Assembly (NCBI RefSeq): GCF_010122465.1
Contig: NZ_WLZY01000007.1
Location: 100,934-164,933 of the forward strand
Direction of reading: 5' to 3'
Source: Phytoactinopolyspora mesophila
GTDB lineage: Bacteria > Actinomycetota > Actinomycetes > Jiangellales > Jiangellaceae
DNA length: 64,000 nt
The translations under genes were made by a program, and so were the position numbers. The notes under the pieces were generated by a model. The model had not been told where the DNA came from, searched no databases, and saw only the letters and a list, made by a program, of their open reading frames with translations. Below are positions 34,273 through 45,300 of this stretch, one piece after another. Position 1 is the first letter of the stretch. Each line of letters begins with the position of its first letter.

Positions 34273-35592
34273 TCAGCTGAGCGCGGCCTCGAAACGTCCG
34301 GCGTCGTCGAACGGCCCGACGACGGCCAGCGCCGGCGCACCCGTCAGCACCTGAGCGGCCAACTGCCGCACGTCGTCCATGGTGACCGACTCGATGTGAG
34401 CCAAGAGCTCGTCGACGCTCAGCAACTCGCCGTAGACGAGCTCAGCTTTCGCCAATCGGCTCATCCGGGCGCTCGTGTCTTCGAGCCCCAGCACCAGGCC
34501 ACCACGCGCCTGGCCTTTACCGCGCGCCAGTTCCTCGTCGGTGATACCCGATGACGCCACCTCCGCCAGCACCGAACGAGTCAGCTCCAGCACCTGGTCA
34601 GCCTTCTTCGGCTGGCAGCCCACGTACACGCCGAACATGCCGGCGGGCGCGTGCTGGGCGGCGAAGGAATAGACCGCGTAGGCCAAGCCACGCGACTCCC
34701 GGATCTCCTGGAACAGCCGCGAGGACATCCCGCCGCCCAAGGCGGCGTTCAGCACGCCCAGGGCGAACCGGCGTTCGTCGTTCCTGGTCAGCCCGGGGAC
34801 GCAGAGCAGCAGATTGGCTTGTTCGGTGGGCCGGTGTAGTAACGCCACACCGGTATCGGTGGGTGGCGGTGAACCCCCGATGCGCGGCGGCGCCGGAGGG
34901 TCGTCGCCCGTCAGCACATCACCCACAGAGAACGCGTCGGAGACGAGTTTGACCACGTGATCGTGCTGGATGTTTCCGGCCACCGATACGACGATGTTAG
35001 GCGCCCGGTAATGCCGGCGGTAGTAGCTGTGCACGGTGTCACGCTGCATTCCGCTGATGCTCTCGACCGTGCCGAGGATCGAGCGCCCCAGCGGCGTGTC
35101 ACCCCACATCCGCGCCGCCACGAGGTCGTGGACAGCGTCCGAAGGGTCGTCGTCGCGCATCGCGATCTCATCGAGGACGACGTCTCGTTCGTTGTCGACT
35201 TCGGCCGGCTCGACCAGCGACGACGTCACCATGTCCGCCAGCACGTCAACGGCCAGCGGCAGGTCAGAGTCGAGCACCCGCGCGTAGTAGCAGGTGAACT
35301 CCTTGGCCGTGAACGCGTTGATGTCACCGCCGACGGACTCGATCGCCGAGGAAATGTCCAGCGCGTTGCGCCGAAGAGTCCCCTTGAACAGCAGGTGCTC
35401 CAGATAGTGCGTGGAGCCGGCTTCGTCGGGCAACTCGTCGACAGACCCGATGCCCACCCAGATGCCCACGGCCGCAGAGCGAACCGTAGGCACCGCCTCG
35501 GTCACTACACGCAAACCGCCGGAGAGGACACTGCGACGCACTAGCGCGCCGGTGTCCTCCCCCAGCAGGGTCTGAACGGTTCCCGAGCTCAC
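34273..35592 (-). CDS. M16-family zinc peptidase
   Basis: This 439-residue peptidase of the pitrilysin/processing-peptidase family has the inverted zinc motif H62-x-x-E65-H66 ([13 protein letters not shown]) and the downstream acidic ligand in [16 protein letters not shown]. The C-terminal half carries the R/Y region ([17 protein letters not shown]). It begins with GTG overlapping the pnp stop by 4 nt; the pnp-M16 pair is conserved in actinobacteria. Confidence 0.92.
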   Translation of the reverse strand: MSSGTVQTLLGEDTGALVRRSVLSGGLRVVTEAVPTVRSAAVGIWVGIGSVDELPDEAGSTHYLEHLLFKGTLRRNALDISSAIESVGGDINAFTAKEFTCYYARVLDSDLPLAVDVLADMVTSSLVEPAEVDNERDVVLDEIAMRDDDPSDAVHDLVAARMWGDTPLGRSILGTVESISGMQRDTVHSYYRRHYRAPNIVVSVAGNIQHDHVVKLVSDAFSVGDVLTGDDPPAPPRIGGSPPPTDTGVALLHRPTEQANLLLCVPGLTRNDERRFALGVLNAALGGGMSSRLFQEIRESRGLAYAVYSFAAQHAPAGMFGVYVGCQPKKADQVLELTRSVLAEVASSGITDEELARGKGQARGGLVLGLEDTSARMSRLAKAELVYGELLSVDELLAHIESVTMDDVRQLAAQVLTGAPALAVVGPFDDAGRFEAALS

Positions 35593-37799
35593 TCCGCTCC
35601 CGGTGCCGCCTCGGCTGCTTCCTCCACCACCGGCGAGAGGGACAGCTTGCCGCGGTCGTCGATCTCGGTGATCTCGACCTGGAGTTTCTGGCCGACCTCG
35701 ACGACATCGTCGACGCTCTCGACCCGCTTGCCACCGGCAAGCGAGCGCAGCTTCGAGATGTGGACGAGTCCGTCCTTGCCAGGCAGCAGCGAGACGAACG
35801 CACCGAAGCTCGTCGTCTTGACGACGGTACCCAGGTAGCGCTCGCCGACCTCCGGCATGGTCGGGTTGGCGATGTCGTTGATCGCCTTGCGGGCGGCCTC
35901 GGCTGCCGGGCCGTCGGCCGCGCCGATGAAGATCGTGCCGTCGTCCTCGATGGCGATCTCGGCACCGGTGTCGTCCTGGATCTGATTGATGATCTTGCCC
36001 TTGGGGCCGATCACGGCACCGATCTGGTCGACCGGGATGTTGACCGTGATGATGCGCGGCGCGTACGGGCTCATCTCGTCCGGATCGGCGATCGCCTCGG
36101 CCATCACATCGAGAATGGTCAACCGGGCGTCGCGAGCCTGGTCCAGCGCGCTGACCAGGACCGAGGCGGGGATGCCGTCGAGTTTGGTGTCGAGCTGCAG
36201 CGCCGTGACGAACTCCCGGGTGCCGGCCACCTTGAAGTCCATGTCACCGAAGGCGTCTTCGGCACCGAGGATGTCGGTCAGCGTGACGTAACGGGTCTCG
36301 CCGTCGACCTCGCCGGAGATGAGGCCCATGGCGATACCCGCCACCGGCGCCCGCAGCGGCACACCGGCGTTGAGCAACGACATCGTCGACGCACAGACCG
36401 AGCCCATGGAGGTGGAGCCATTGGAACCCAGCGCCTCCGACACCTGCCGGATGGCGTACGGGAATTCCTCGCGGCTGGGCAGCACGGGAAGGATCGCCCG
36501 CTCAGCCAGCGCGCCGTGCCCGATCTCGCGGCGCTTCGGGGTGCCGACGCGCCCGGTCTCACCGGTCGAATACGGCGGGAAGTTGTAGTTGTGCATGTAC
36601 CGCTTGGACTTCTCCGGCGCGAGCGTGTCCAGCTTCTGTTCGAGGCTGAGCATGTTCAGCGTGCTGACGCCCAGGATCTGGGTCTCGCCACGCTCGAAGA
36701 GCGCGGAGCCGTGCGCCCGCGGGATGGGGCCGACTTCGGCGGACAGGGTCCGGATGTCGGTGAGCCCGCGACCGTCGATGCGCACCTGGTCCCGCAGCAC
36801 GCGGTCCCGGACGACGCTCTTGGTCAGTGATCTGAAGGCAGCGCTGATTTCCTTCTCGCGTCCTTCGAACTGCTCCGCCAGCGACGCTTTGAGCTCACCC
36901 TTGATGGTGTCGAGGCGGGCCTCGCGCTCGGCCTTGGAGACGATCGATAGCGCCTCGCCCAGCTGGCTGCGAGCCGCCGATTCGACAGCGGCGAAGACGT
37001 CGTCGGAGTAGTCGAGGAAGATCGGGAACTCGCCGGTCTCCTTGGCCGCCTGCTTCGCGAGGTTCTGCTGGGCGGTGATCAGCGACATGATGAACGGCTT
37101 CGACGCCTCGAGGCCTGCGGCGACGATCTCCTCGGTCGGGGCGGTGCGCCCGTTCTGGACGTGCTGCCAGGTGTCAGCCGTTGCCTCGGCCTCGACCATC
37201 ATGATGGCGACGTCGCCGTCAGGCAGCGCCCGGCCGGCCACAACCATGTCGAATACGGCTTCCGACAGCTGCGAGTGCTGCGGGAATGCCACCCACTGGT
37301 CGTCGATGAGGGCCACCCGGACCGCACCGATGGGACCGGAGAACGGCAATCCGGCCAGCTGAGTGGACGCCGACGCCGCGTTGATGGCCACGACGTCGTA
37401 CAGGTGGTCCGGGTGCAGCGACATCACCGTGATGACGACCTGGACCTCGTTGCGCAAACCGTGCGCGAACGTGGGTCGCAGCGGCCGGTCGGTCAACCGG
37501 CAGGTGAGGATGGCTTCCTCACTCGGCCGGCCCTCCCGGCGGAAGAACGAGCCCGGAATCCGGCCGGCAGCGTACATGCGCTCTTCGACGTCCACCGTGA
37601 GCGGGAAGAAGTCGAGGTGTTCCTTCGGCTGGCTCGAGGCCGTGGTGGCCGACAGCAGCATGGTTTCCTCGTCGAGGTACGCGGCGACCGAACCGGCTGC
37701 CAGCCGGGCCAGACTGCCCGTCTCGAAACGGACTGTGCGAGTGCCGAAGCGGCCGTTGTCGATCACTGCTTCGGTGGAATGAATCTGTGGACCCGTCAC
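35589..37799 (-). CDS. pnp: Polyribonucleotide nucleotidyltransferase
   Basis: This 736-residue phosphorolytic 3'-5' exoribonuclease also acts as a (p)ppGpp-linked polymerase in some actinomycetes. It has two RNase PH domains (first with [20 protein letters not shown]-type text, second with [14 protein letters not shown]), a KH domain ([19 protein letters not shown]) and a C-terminal S1 domain ([26 protein letters not shown]). The GTG at 37799 follows a perfect GGAGGAG site, so the upstream ATG at 37820 is rejected. It lies downstream of rpsO, the classical rpsO-pnp operon. Confidence 0.96.
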   Translation of the reverse strand: MTGPQIHSTEAVIDNGRFGTRTVRFETGSLARLAAGSVAAYLDEETMLLSATTASSQPKEHLDFFPLTVDVEERMYAAGRIPGSFFRREGRPSEEAILTCRLTDRPLRPTFAHGLRNEVQVVITVMSLHPDHLYDVVAINAASASTQLAGLPFSGPIGAVRVALIDDQWVAFPQHSQLSEAVFDMVVAGRALPDGDVAIMMVEAEATADTWQHVQNGRTAPTEEIVAAGLEASKPFIMSLITAQQNLAKQAAKETGEFPIFLDYSDDVFAAVESAARSQLGEALSIVSKAEREARLDTIKGELKASLAEQFEGREKEISAAFRSLTKSVVRDRVLRDQVRIDGRGLTDIRTLSAEVGPIPRAHGSALFERGETQILGVSTLNMLSLEQKLDTLAPEKSKRYMHNYNFPPYSTGETGRVGTPKRREIGHGALAERAILPVLPSREEFPYAIRQVSEALGSNGSTSMGSVCASTMSLLNAGVPLRAPVAGIAMGLISGEVDGETRYVTLTDILGAEDAFGDMDFKVAGTREFVTALQLDTKLDGIPASVLVSALDQARDARLTILDVMAEAIADPDEMSPYAPRIITVNIPVDQIGAVIGPKGKIINQIQDDTGAEIAIEDDGTIFIGAADGPAAEAARKAINDIANPTMPEVGERYLGTVVKTTSFGAFVSLLPGKDGLVHISKLRSLAGGKRVESVDDVVEVGQKLQVEITEIDDRGKLSLSPVVEEAAEAAPGAE

Positions 37800-38006
37800 G
37801 GGTCTCCTCCTGTGGATCACGGGAAGCCGTGTCCGCGGCCGGCGGCGTCCGCGTCACTTCGCCGGTCTTCGATGGAGGCGCCCGGCCACACGTGTGCCCG
37901 AGAGCCACAACCGAGGACCGGCCCTACGTGCGACGGCACGTCCGTGCCTGAACCGGCGACCCTGAAGTTGGGACTGCGGTATTCAGTTGTGTTCAGAAAC
38001 AGCAAA

Positions 38007-38034
38007 GGAGCGGCTCCCCGTGGGATACCGCTCC
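38007..38034 (-). terminator. Terminator-like hairpin after rpsO
   Basis: GGAGCGG and CCGCTCC pair around a 14-nt loop, and on the minus strand the stem is followed by TTTGCTGTTTC. It starts 13 nt after the rpsO stop and would partly separate rpsO from pnp. It is one of the few hairpins here with a uridine-rich tail. Confidence 0.6.
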
Positions 38035-38047
38035 CATGCGTATCAGT

Positions 38048-38317
38048 TCATCGCCGCAAACCGAGCTTTTCGATCAGTGCTCGGTAGCGGGAGATGTCCG
38101 ACTTGCTCAGGTAGTTGAGCAACCGGCGACGCTGCCCAACAAGCAGCAGCAATCCACGCCGGCTGTGGTGGTCGTGTTTGTGGACCTTCACGTGCTCGGT
38201 CAGGTGGTTGATCCGGTGCGTCAGCAGCGCGACCTGGACCTCAGGCGAGCCGGTGTCGCCCTCGCTACGCGCGTGTTCGGAGATGATCTTCTGCTTCGTG
38301 GCAGTGTCTGTCGACAC
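38048..38317 (-). CDS. rpsO: Ribosomal protein S15
   Basis: This is the 89-residue small-subunit protein S15, full length, with [48 protein letters not shown]. The GTG at 38317 follows GAGGGAGT. An upstream in-frame ATG would add 26 residues foreign to the family. It precedes pnp. Confidence 0.97.
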   Translation of the reverse strand: MSTDTATKQKIISEHARSEGDTGSPEVQVALLTHRINHLTEHVKVHKHDHHSRRGLLLLVGQRRRLLNYLSKSDISRYRALIEKLGLRR

Positions 38318-38472
38318 GTGACTCCCTCTCGTCAGGTCGTTGCGCGGCGCATCCGGGCTTGTCCACCGGAGCACTCTTGATCCGCGGCCGTTCATACGGC
38401 AGGGCCAAGAGTACCAGCGAGTGGCTGTCCAGGACTAATCTCGCGCTTCCACTCCCTCGGATGCGCGGCGCG

Positions 38473-39408
38473 CTAACTGTTCAAGCGCTCGCGCACCGCG
38501 GCCACGTCGGCGTTCATGGCGGTGATGAGGTCGTCCACCGACTCGAACCGCTTCTGGCCGCGGATCCGGTCGGTGAACTGGACACTCACCTCGGTGCCGT
38601 AGAGATCCAGGTCGGTGCGGTCGAGCACGTAGGCCTCGACCCGGTGGCTCACACCGTCGAACGTCGGGTTACTGCCGACCGAGATGGCCGCGGGCAGCTT
38701 CGGCGCGCCGGGCGCCTCGAGCCAGCCCGCGTACACACCGTCGGCAGGAACGGCCAGGCCGTCCGGTGTGGGCACGTTGGCCGTGGGAAACCCCAGCTCC
38801 CGGCCTCGCTGATCGCCACGGACGACGATGCCAGTCACCGCCCACTCCCGGCCAAGAGCCTCAGCCACACCGCTGACGTCGCCCTGCGCGAGCATCGCCC
38901 GCACAGCCGTCGACGACCATCGTTGAGTGGCGTCATCTCCCATCGGGGGCAACGCCTCGACCTCGAACCCGCGTGCGGCGCCCAGGTCTCGCAGCAGCGG
39001 CACGTCGCCCTTGGCGCGGTAGCCGAACCGGAAATCCTCACCGACGATGACAGCCCGCGCACCCAGCACGGACACGAGAACGTCGTCGACGAAATCTTCG
39101 GCCCATTGCTCGGAACGGTCCCTGGTGAACGGGAGTACGAGTATGTGGTCGGCGCCCGCTTCGGACAGCAGCCGGGCGCGGTCCGCAATCACGGTGAGTG
39201 GCGCCGGCGCGTGATCCGGGCGGATCACCGCGATTGGCATGGGATCGAAGGTCACCACCACAACCGGCAAACCCAGGCGGGCGCCGTGCCGGACCGCGGC
39301 GGCGATCACTGCCTGATGGCCCCTGTGTACGGCGTCGAACACGCCGATAGTGACCACGCTGCCGCCGAGGTCACCCGGGACCTCGCTTGGTGAAAACCAG
39401 ACGGCCAC
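38473..39408 (-). CDS. ribF: Bifunctional riboflavin kinase/FAD synthetase
   Basis: This 311-residue enzyme makes FMN and then FAD. The N-terminal nucleotidyltransferase domain has VVTIGVFDAVHRGHQAV (HxGH-type) and FRFGYRAKGD; the C-terminal kinase domain has GRELGFPTANV and VYAGWL. The GTG at 39408 follows GAGAGGAA; longer starts exist but are non-conserved. It lies between truB/MarR and rpsO on the same strand. Confidence 0.95.
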   Translation of the reverse strand: MAVWFSPSEVPGDLGGSVVTIGVFDAVHRGHQAVIAAAVRHGARLGLPVVVVTFDPMPIAVIRPDHAPAPLTVIADRARLLSEAGADHILVLPFTRDRSEQWAEDFVDDVLVSVLGARAVIVGEDFRFGYRAKGDVPLLRDLGAARGFEVEALPPMGDDATQRWSSTAVRAMLAQGDVSGVAEALGREWAVTGIVVRGDQRGRELGFPTANVPTPDGLAVPADGVYAGWLEAPGAPKLPAAISVGSNPTFDGVSHRVEAYVLDRTDLDLYGTEVSVQFTDRIRGQKRFESVDDLITAMNADVAAVRERLNS

Positions 39409-39545
39409 CGCCGATTCCTCTCTTCCGGTTCGCTCCTGTCGTGCACGCTCGATGGTACGTTCCCGTCGGTCAGCGTGCTCAGCGTGTGCGCCCACAAGGT
39501 CCTCGGCCTGCCCCTGCCGGATTCATGGCCCTGTCGCACGGGACA

Positions 39546-39800
39546 CTAGCCGGTCGAGCTTCTCGGATCTGGCGAATCGGTACCGCGAACACGTCCGGGC
39601 AGTAGCAGATTGAGCGAGACGGCAAGAAGGCCGGCCGGCACGATCCCGGTCTCCAGCAAGACCCGCAACTGCTCCGGCGCCCCGGCAACCAGTTCCGGCA
39701 CCCCCGCCATTCCCGGGCCTACGCCCAACGCGACAGCGACGATCAGCAGGTCGCGGCGGTCCAAGCTGGCCCCGGCCAGCAGCCCGACGCCTGCGGCGGA
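39546..39800 (-). pseudogene. C-terminal remnant of an NCS2 nucleobase permease
   Basis: About 80 codons read AAGVGLLAGASLDRRDLLIV, then ALGVGPGMAGVPELVAG and ETGIVPAGLLAVSLNLLLPGR, which is the last part of a uracil/xanthine-type cation symporter (NCS2), normally about 430 residues. Upstream, the frame runs straight into the 3' end of the MarR-type gene, so at least 80% of the permease is missing. The MarR gene may therefore be a regulator whose target has been deleted. Confidence 0.65.
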
Positions 39801-39819
39801 CAGGCCCGTTCCCGGACTC

Positions 39820-40302
39820 TTATCCGGCGGGCGGACCGGCGCGGTGTTTGGCTAGTTCGGCCCCGAGTGAGGCGTTCAGCTGTGCGAGGAGATCCCCGAG
39901 CCGGTCCACGTCACCGGCGGACCACGGCTGCAGTGCCGCCATGATCCAGCGGGCCCGGGCCGCGCGTAAGCGATTGACCCGCTCGCGGCCGGTCTCGGTG
40001 ATTCGGATCAGCCGGGCACGTTTGTCCGCAGGATCGGTCACCCGCTCTACCAAACCGAGGCTCTCCAGCTGGGCGACCTGACGACTCACCGTGGATTTGT
40101 CAAGGCCGAACTGCTCAGCGAGATCGCCCGCGCGCACGTCGCCGGCGTCGAGAAAGGCGCCGAGCAGTCCGTACGTGGCGGCCTCCAGGCTGTCGTCGAT
40201 CTGGCGGGTCAGCACGATAGCCATGCTGCGCAGCCGTCGCCATAGAACGATGAGCTCGGACTCAAGCCGTTCGTGAACCAGCTGACGATCCGACTCCGTC
40301 AT
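39820..40302 (-). CDS. MarR-family transcriptional regulator
   Basis: This 160-residue regulator has the MarR winged helix: DVRAGDLAEQFGLDKSTVSRQVAQLESLGLVERVTDPADKRARLIRIT, with the beta-wing RXXDPXDKR. The ATG at 40302 follows GGGGGAAG and lies 14 nt after the truB stop, so it is probably in the truB transcript. Downstream is only a scrap of a nucleobase permease. The ligand is unknown. Confidence 0.9.
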   Translation of the reverse strand: MTESDRQLVHERLESELIVLWRRLRSMAIVLTRQIDDSLEAATYGLLGAFLDAGDVRAGDLAEQFGLDKSTVSRQVAQLESLGLVERVTDPADKRARLIRITETGRERVNRLRAARARWIMAALQPWSAGDVDRLGDLLAQLNASLGAELAKHRAGPPAG

Positions 40303-40315
40303 CTTCCCCCGTCCC

Positions 40316-41194
40316 TCAACCGACGAAAACGGCCAGGTACTTGGCTCTTGGTCCGCGGTCCTCAACCAGCGAGAGCAGCGTACCGTCCGGGCCGAACAAT
40401 GCCACCGGGCCAGGCCCGGCGCCAGTACGCGGCAATGGTGCTCCATGGGCGACGTGGCGAGCGGTATCGGCGTCGACGTCGAGCCGCGGAAATACCGCCG
40501 CGGCGGCTACGTCCAGCGGCGTCAGCTCGAATTTCTCCTGCAGCTCTTCCAGCGTGCGGGCTTGGTCGGCGGTGTACGGGCCGACCCGGGTGCGGCGCAA
40601 CGCCGTGAGATGCCCACCCACGCCAAGCGCGGCACCAACATCGCGAGCGAGCGCCCGGATGTAGGTCCCGGAAGAACACTCCACCACAACGTCGACGTCA
40701 ATAAAGGTTCCCGCCGGGCGCACATCCAGGGCGTCGAAGCGACTGACGGTCACCTCTCGAGCCTTGAGTTCGACTTCCTCACCTGAGCGGACCCGATGAT
40801 ACGACCGGACGCCGTCCACCTTGATCGCTGACACAGCACTCGGCACCTGCCGGATCTCACCGGTCAGCGCCGCCATCTCACCTCGAATCGACGCCTCGTC
40901 GACATTCGAGGCGTCCGCTTGACTGGTCACCTCGCCCTCCGAATCGTCGGTGACCGTGCTGGCGCCCAGCCGGATCGTGGCTTCGTAGACCTTCTCGGTC
41001 AACGCAAGATGGCCGAGAAGTCGCGTCGCACGCCCGACCCCGACAACGAGCACGCCGGTGGCGAGAGGATCGAGAGTGCCGGCGTGTCCAACTCGCCGGG
41101 TACCGGCCAGCCGCCGGATACGCCCGACGACGCCGTGTGACGTCATACCCGCCGGTTTGTCGGCGATCACCAAGCCGTCACCGTGTCCAGACAT
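40316..41194 (-). CDS. truB: tRNA pseudouridine(55) synthase
   Basis: This 292-residue enzyme makes pseudouridine 55 in the T-loop of tRNA. The catalytic aspartate lies in RVGHAGTLDPLATGVL, with KPAGMTSH at the N terminus and SGTYIRALARDVG. A C-terminal extension of about 60 residues contains a PUA-like end (DGTLLSLVEDRGPRAKYLAVFV). It follows rbfA, from which a hairpin separates it. Confidence 0.95.
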   Translation of the reverse strand: MSGHGDGLVIADKPAGMTSHGVVGRIRRLAGTRRVGHAGTLDPLATGVLVVGVGRATRLLGHLALTEKVYEATIRLGASTVTDDSEGEVTSQADASNVDEASIRGEMAALTGEIRQVPSAVSAIKVDGVRSYHRVRSGEEVELKAREVTVSRFDALDVRPAGTFIDVDVVVECSSGTYIRALARDVGAALGVGGHLTALRRTRVGPYTADQARTLEELQEKFELTPLDVAAAAVFPRLDVDADTARHVAHGAPLPRTGAGPGPVALFGPDGTLLSLVEDRGPRAKYLAVFVG

Positions 41195-41242
41195 ACCTCA
41201 CGCCTGACCTCCTTGTGTTGCTCCGCCCGGAGCCACCAACAC

Positions 41243-41314
41243 CGTTCATCCGCCGGATCCGGCAATGCGAACGCTATCCGCTACCGAACGCTACCGGTTA
41301 CCGGCGGATGAACG
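41243..41314. terminator. Hairpin between rbfA and truB
   Basis: CGTTCATCCGCCGG (41243-41256) and CCGGCGGATGAACG (41301-41314) are perfect 14-bp complements with a 44-nt loop. It begins 21 nt after the rbfA stop. It could lower truB relative to rbfA. Confidence 0.6.
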
Positions 41315-41335
41315 CAGCACACAGCCCCAACAGTG

Positions 41336-41788
41336 TCACACCGACGGGCGCGGCTCGTCGTCCTCGTCTTCGTCGTCGGCACGGTACGGATCGGGGTCGC
41401 CGGCGTACTGAGCCCCCGCCGCTGCCTGGGCCACCTGTTGGTCAGACTCGCGGGCAGTTCGGAGCAGGTCCTCGATGTGCGCGGCGTTCTCCGGGATGGC
41501 ATCGGCGACGAAGTCGATCGTCGGGGTGAACCTCACGCCGGTCTGCCGACCGACCTCGGAGCGCACCAGGCCTTTGGCCTTCTCCAATGCGGTGGCCGTG
41601 GCGGCACGTTCGGTTTCGTCGCCGTAGACCGTGTAGAAGACCGTGGCCTCGCGAAGGTCACCGGTGATGCGCGCGTCCGTGACCGTGACGAATCCCAGGC
41701 GCGGGTCCTTCACCCGGCGCTCGAGTGTCTCGGCAGCGATCTCGCGAATCCGGTCGGCCAGCTTGCGCGCACGTGCCGGGTCAGCCAT
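41336..41788 (-). CDS. rbfA: Ribosome-binding factor A
   Basis: This 150-residue KH-fold protein is needed for 16S rRNA 5'-end maturation. Typical segments are MADPARARKLADRIREIAAE, DPRLGFVTVTDARITGDLREATVFYTVYG and RFTPTIDFVADAIPENAAHIEDLL. An acidic tail (DPYRADDEDEDDEPR) is added. A strong AAGGAGG site precedes the ATG. Confidence 0.95.
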   Translation of the reverse strand: MADPARARKLADRIREIAAETLERRVKDPRLGFVTVTDARITGDLREATVFYTVYGDETERAATATALEKAKGLVRSEVGRQTGVRFTPTIDFVADAIPENAAHIEDLLRTARESDQQVAQAAAGAQYAGDPDPYRADDEDEDDEPRPSV

Positions 41789-41819
41789 CTCGTCCTCCTT
41801 GTTTTCTTCTTACTCTCCC

Positions 41820-41881
41820 CTTGATGATCAAGGCAGTGTTGCCGTCGCAACGCGGGCTGGCACGCGTCATGATCATTCAAG
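41820..41881. repeat. TGATCA-ended inverted repeat between ylxP and rbfA
   Basis: CTTGATGATCA (41820-41830) and TGATCATTCAAG (41870-41881) pair with one bulged base. The TGATCA core is shared with families A, E and F. It follows the ylxP stop by 24 nt and precedes rbfA. Confidence 0.6.
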
Positions 41882-41905
41882 GCACAACAGTGATCTGCGC
41901 ACCGG

Positions 41906-42220
41906 TCACCGCGCTGAGGGCAGTGAATCGTCCTCGTCCGAACGCAACCGATGGCGCGCGGACAGCACATCGATCTCCGGGCGGGCCACGACGAGGCGTT
42001 CAACAGCCTCGAGCACCAACCGGCAGTGACCAGCGTCGGCGGAAACCACCGCCACGCCGATCTCAGCCCGGCGGTAGAGGTCAAGATGGCCGACCTCGGC
42101 CACGGCGACCTCGTGCCGCCGCCGGACCTCGGCCAGAATCGGCCGGACGACGCTGCGCTTTTGCTTCAGGGAGCGGACGTCACCGAGGAGCAGATCCAGA
42201 TTCAATGTCCCGATGAACAC
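41906..42220 (-). CDS. ylxP: YlxP/DUF503 family protein
   Basis: This 104-residue protein of the DUF503 family (YlxP) usually lies between infB and rbfA, as here. Family features are MFIGTLNLDLLLGDVRSLKQKRSVVRPILAEVRRRHEVAVAEV and AGHCRLVLEAVERLV. It starts with GTG after TAAGGAG. YlxP/Rv2839-type neighbours are thought to assist ribosome assembly, but the role is not firmly established. Confidence 0.9.
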   Translation of the reverse strand: MFIGTLNLDLLLGDVRSLKQKRSVVRPILAEVRRRHEVAVAEVGHLDLYRRAEIGVAVVSADAGHCRLVLEAVERLVVARPEIDVLSARHRLRSDEDDSLPSAR

Positions 42221-42277
42221 CAGGGCTTGTCTCCTTAGTGGCCCGGAGTTTGGGCCTTCCTAGTGGCCACCGCTTGG

Positions 42278-42338
42278 TGATTGCGCGACGACGGATCAGG
42301 CCGTCCCTGACGGAGCCACAATCCCCGTCGCGCAATCA
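42278..42338. terminator. Hairpin between infB and ylxP
   Basis: TGATTGCGCGACG (42278-42290) and CGTCGCGCAATCA (42326-42338) are perfect 13-bp complements with a 35-nt loop. It lies downstream of a second hairpin at 42359-42382 in the same 169-bp gap. Confidence 0.6.
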
Positions 42339-42358
42339 CAGTAGCTGTCGAGCGTGGG

Positions 42359-42382
42359 CCCCGCCAGCCAGAGCTGGCGGGG
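42359..42382 (-). terminator. Hairpin directly after infB
   Basis: CCCCGCCAGC and GCTGGCGGGG are perfect 10-bp complements with a 4-nt loop, 7 nt after the infB stop. No uridine tract follows. It is the best terminator candidate of the nusA-infB operon. Confidence 0.65.
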
Positions 42383-42389
42383 ATCACCT

Positions 42390-45300
42390 CTAGCCGCGCG
42401 GCTTCTCCTTCATCTCGAAGGTCTCGATGACGTCGCCGACATGGATGTCGTTGTAAGACCCGAGGCTGATACCGCACTCGAACCCGTCACGGACCTCGGT
42501 GACGTCGTCCTTGACCCGCCGGAGCGAATCGATGGACAGCTTCTCCGCCACGACGACGCCGTCCCGGATAAGCCGAGCCGAGGCGTTGCGGCGCATGATA
42601 CCGCTGGTCACCATGCAACCAGCGATGCTTCCGACGCGCGAAGAGCGGAACACTTCCCGGATCTCCGCGGTGCCGAGCTGCGATTCCTCGTACTCCGGAC
42701 GCAGCATGCCCTTGAGCGCTGCCTCGATCTCCTCGATGGCCGAGTAGATGACCGAGTAGTACCTGATGTCGACGCCTTCGCGGTCGGCCAGGTCTTCGAC
42801 CATCCGGTTCTGCGGCCGGACGTTGAAGCCGATGATGATGCCCTCGTCGATAGAGGCGAGGTTGACGTCGTTGGCCGTGATCGCACCAACCCCCCGGTGG
42901 ATGATCCGGAGGTTGACCTCGTCGCCGACATCGATCTTGGACATCGCGTCCTCGAGCGCCTCGACCGAACCGGACACATCACCCTTCAGGATCAGGTTGA
43001 GTGTCTGGACCTTGCTCTCAGCCAGGAAGCTCTCCAACGTGACGCGCTTGCGTGCCTTCGCCAGCGCGGCGTTGCGTTCCATGGCTTCACGCTTCTCAGC
43101 GATCTGGCGGGCCGTGCGATCGTCGTCGGCGACCAGGAACTTGTCTCCTGCGCCTGGCACCGCCGTCAGACCGAGGACCAGCACCGGACGCGACGGACCG
43201 GCTTCCTCGACCTGCTGGCCGTACTCGTCCAGCATGGCGCGCACCCGGCCGTACGACTGACCGGTGACGATGGCGTCACCGGGCCTTAGCGTGCCGCGCT
43301 GCACCAAAACGGTGGCAACCGGGCCCCGACCCTTGTCCAGGTGTCCTTCAATAGCCACACCGCGTGCGGCCATCTCGGGATTGGCCTGGAGCTCGAGCGC
43401 GGCATCCGCGGTCAGCAGGACGGCTTCGAGCAGCTTGTCGATGCCCTCGCGCTTCAGCGCCGAGATGTTGACGAACATGGTCTCGCCGCCGTACTCCTCG
43501 GCCACGAGGTTGTACTCGGTCAGCTGCTGCCGGATCTTGTCCGGGTTGGCGCCTTCCTTGTCGACCTTGTTGACCGCGACCACGATCGGGACGTTGGCCG
43601 CTTGAGCGTGGTTGAGCGCCTCGATGGTTTGCGGCATGACGCCGTCGTCGGCAGCCACCACGAGGATGGCGATGTCGGTCACCTGAGCACCGCGGGCACG
43701 CATGGCGGTGAAGGCCTCGTGACCCGGGGTGTCGATGAACGTGATGGCCCGGTCGACGTCGTCGTGTTGGACGTGTGCCTGGTAGGCACCGATGTGCTGG
43801 GTGATACCACCGGACTCGCCGCTGACGACGTTGGCGTTGCGGATCGCGTCGAGCAGCTTCGTCTTTCCGTGGTCGACGTGACCCATGACGGTGACAACCG
43901 GCGGCCGTGGTGTGTGGACGCTGTCGTCGCCTTCGTCGGCGAAGTCGATGTCGAACGACTCGAGCAGCTCGCGGTCCTCGTCCTCAGGCGAGACCAGCTG
44001 GATGTCGAAACCGAGCTCGCCACCGAGAAGCTGGAAGGTGTCCTCGTCGACGGACTGGGTCGCCGTGACCATCTCACCGAGGCCGAAGAGCACCTGGACG
44101 AGCTGCGCGGGATCGACGTCGATCCGCTCGGCGAAGTCCGCCAGCGACGCGCCACGGGGTAGCCGGATGACCTGGCCGTTTCCGCGGGGCAGCCGCACAC
44201 CACCGATGGTGGGCGCCTGCATGTTGTCGAGTTCTTGACGCTTCTGGCGCTTGCTCTTCCGGCTCCTGGCGGGCTTGCCACCCGGACGGCCGAACGCACC
44301 AGCCGTACCGCCGCGGCCACGACCGCCGGGGCCTGGACGTCCTCCGGGACCGCCTGGGCCGCCACCGGGACGACCACCGCCGCCACCGAAACCGCCACCA
44401 GGACGACCCGCGCCGGGAGCACCGCCGCCGCCGCCACCGGGACGACCGCCACCGCCGCCACCGCCACCGGGACGACCGCCACCGCCGCCACCGCCACCGG
44501 GACGACCGCCACCGCCGCCGCCACCACCGGGACGACCGCCACCGCCGCCGCCACCACCGGGCGTGCGGGTAGGCCGGGTGGGCATCATGCCCGGGTTAGG
44601 ACGGGGTCCCCCACTGCCAGGACCCGGACGGGGGCCGCCGGGGCCAGGACCACCGGAGCCGCCGGAGCCACCCGAGCCGCCGCTGTCTCGGCGCCCGCTG
44701 GGCCGCTGCTGCATTCCGGTGGAGCCACCCGATGTGTAGGGGTTGTTCCCGGGACGCGGGCCGGACTGGGGACGCTGGGGGCCCGGACGCTGTCCCATGC
44801 CGGTGCTCTCGCCACCGAACGGGTTGTTGCCAGGACGTGGCCCGGTCTGCCGGGGCGCCGCCGGGCCTGGTTTCGGACCGCTGGTGCCGGCCGAGCCGCT
44901 TGGCTTGCCCGCCGGGGAATCCGGCTTGCTCTTCGGACGTTCCTTGCCGGGAGCGGGCGTCGGACGGGCTGCCGGGCCCGGCTTCGGGGCGGGACCAGGC
45001 CGCGGCCCGGGCCTCGGCCCAGCCGGCCGCTCAGCAGTGTCCGGCGTACCGGCCTCGGCTGGGGGCTCTGCCACTGGGGCCGCCGCTTCTGCGGCTGCCG
45101 ATTCTTGTTTGACCTCTGGCTCAGCCGCCGGTTTGGCAACCGGGGTGGGTGCCGCGTCCGCGGGCGTGGGAGCCGCCGAAGCGCTCTCCGCCTTCTTCGC
45201 GGGACTGGCCCCACTAGATTTGCCGGCCGCCTTGTTTCCGGCCGCCGGCTGACTGTCGAACGACTCTCTCAGCTTACGTACAACCGGTGCCTCAACCGTC

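Noticed and set aside
35760-36830. 356-codon frame opposite pnp
   Set aside because: Antisense shadow; no domain, while the other strand gives a complete PNPase.
44434-44553. CRISPR-like array
   Set aside because: The repeats are contiguous, coding and without unique spacers; they are inside infB. No other spaced repeat series was seen.
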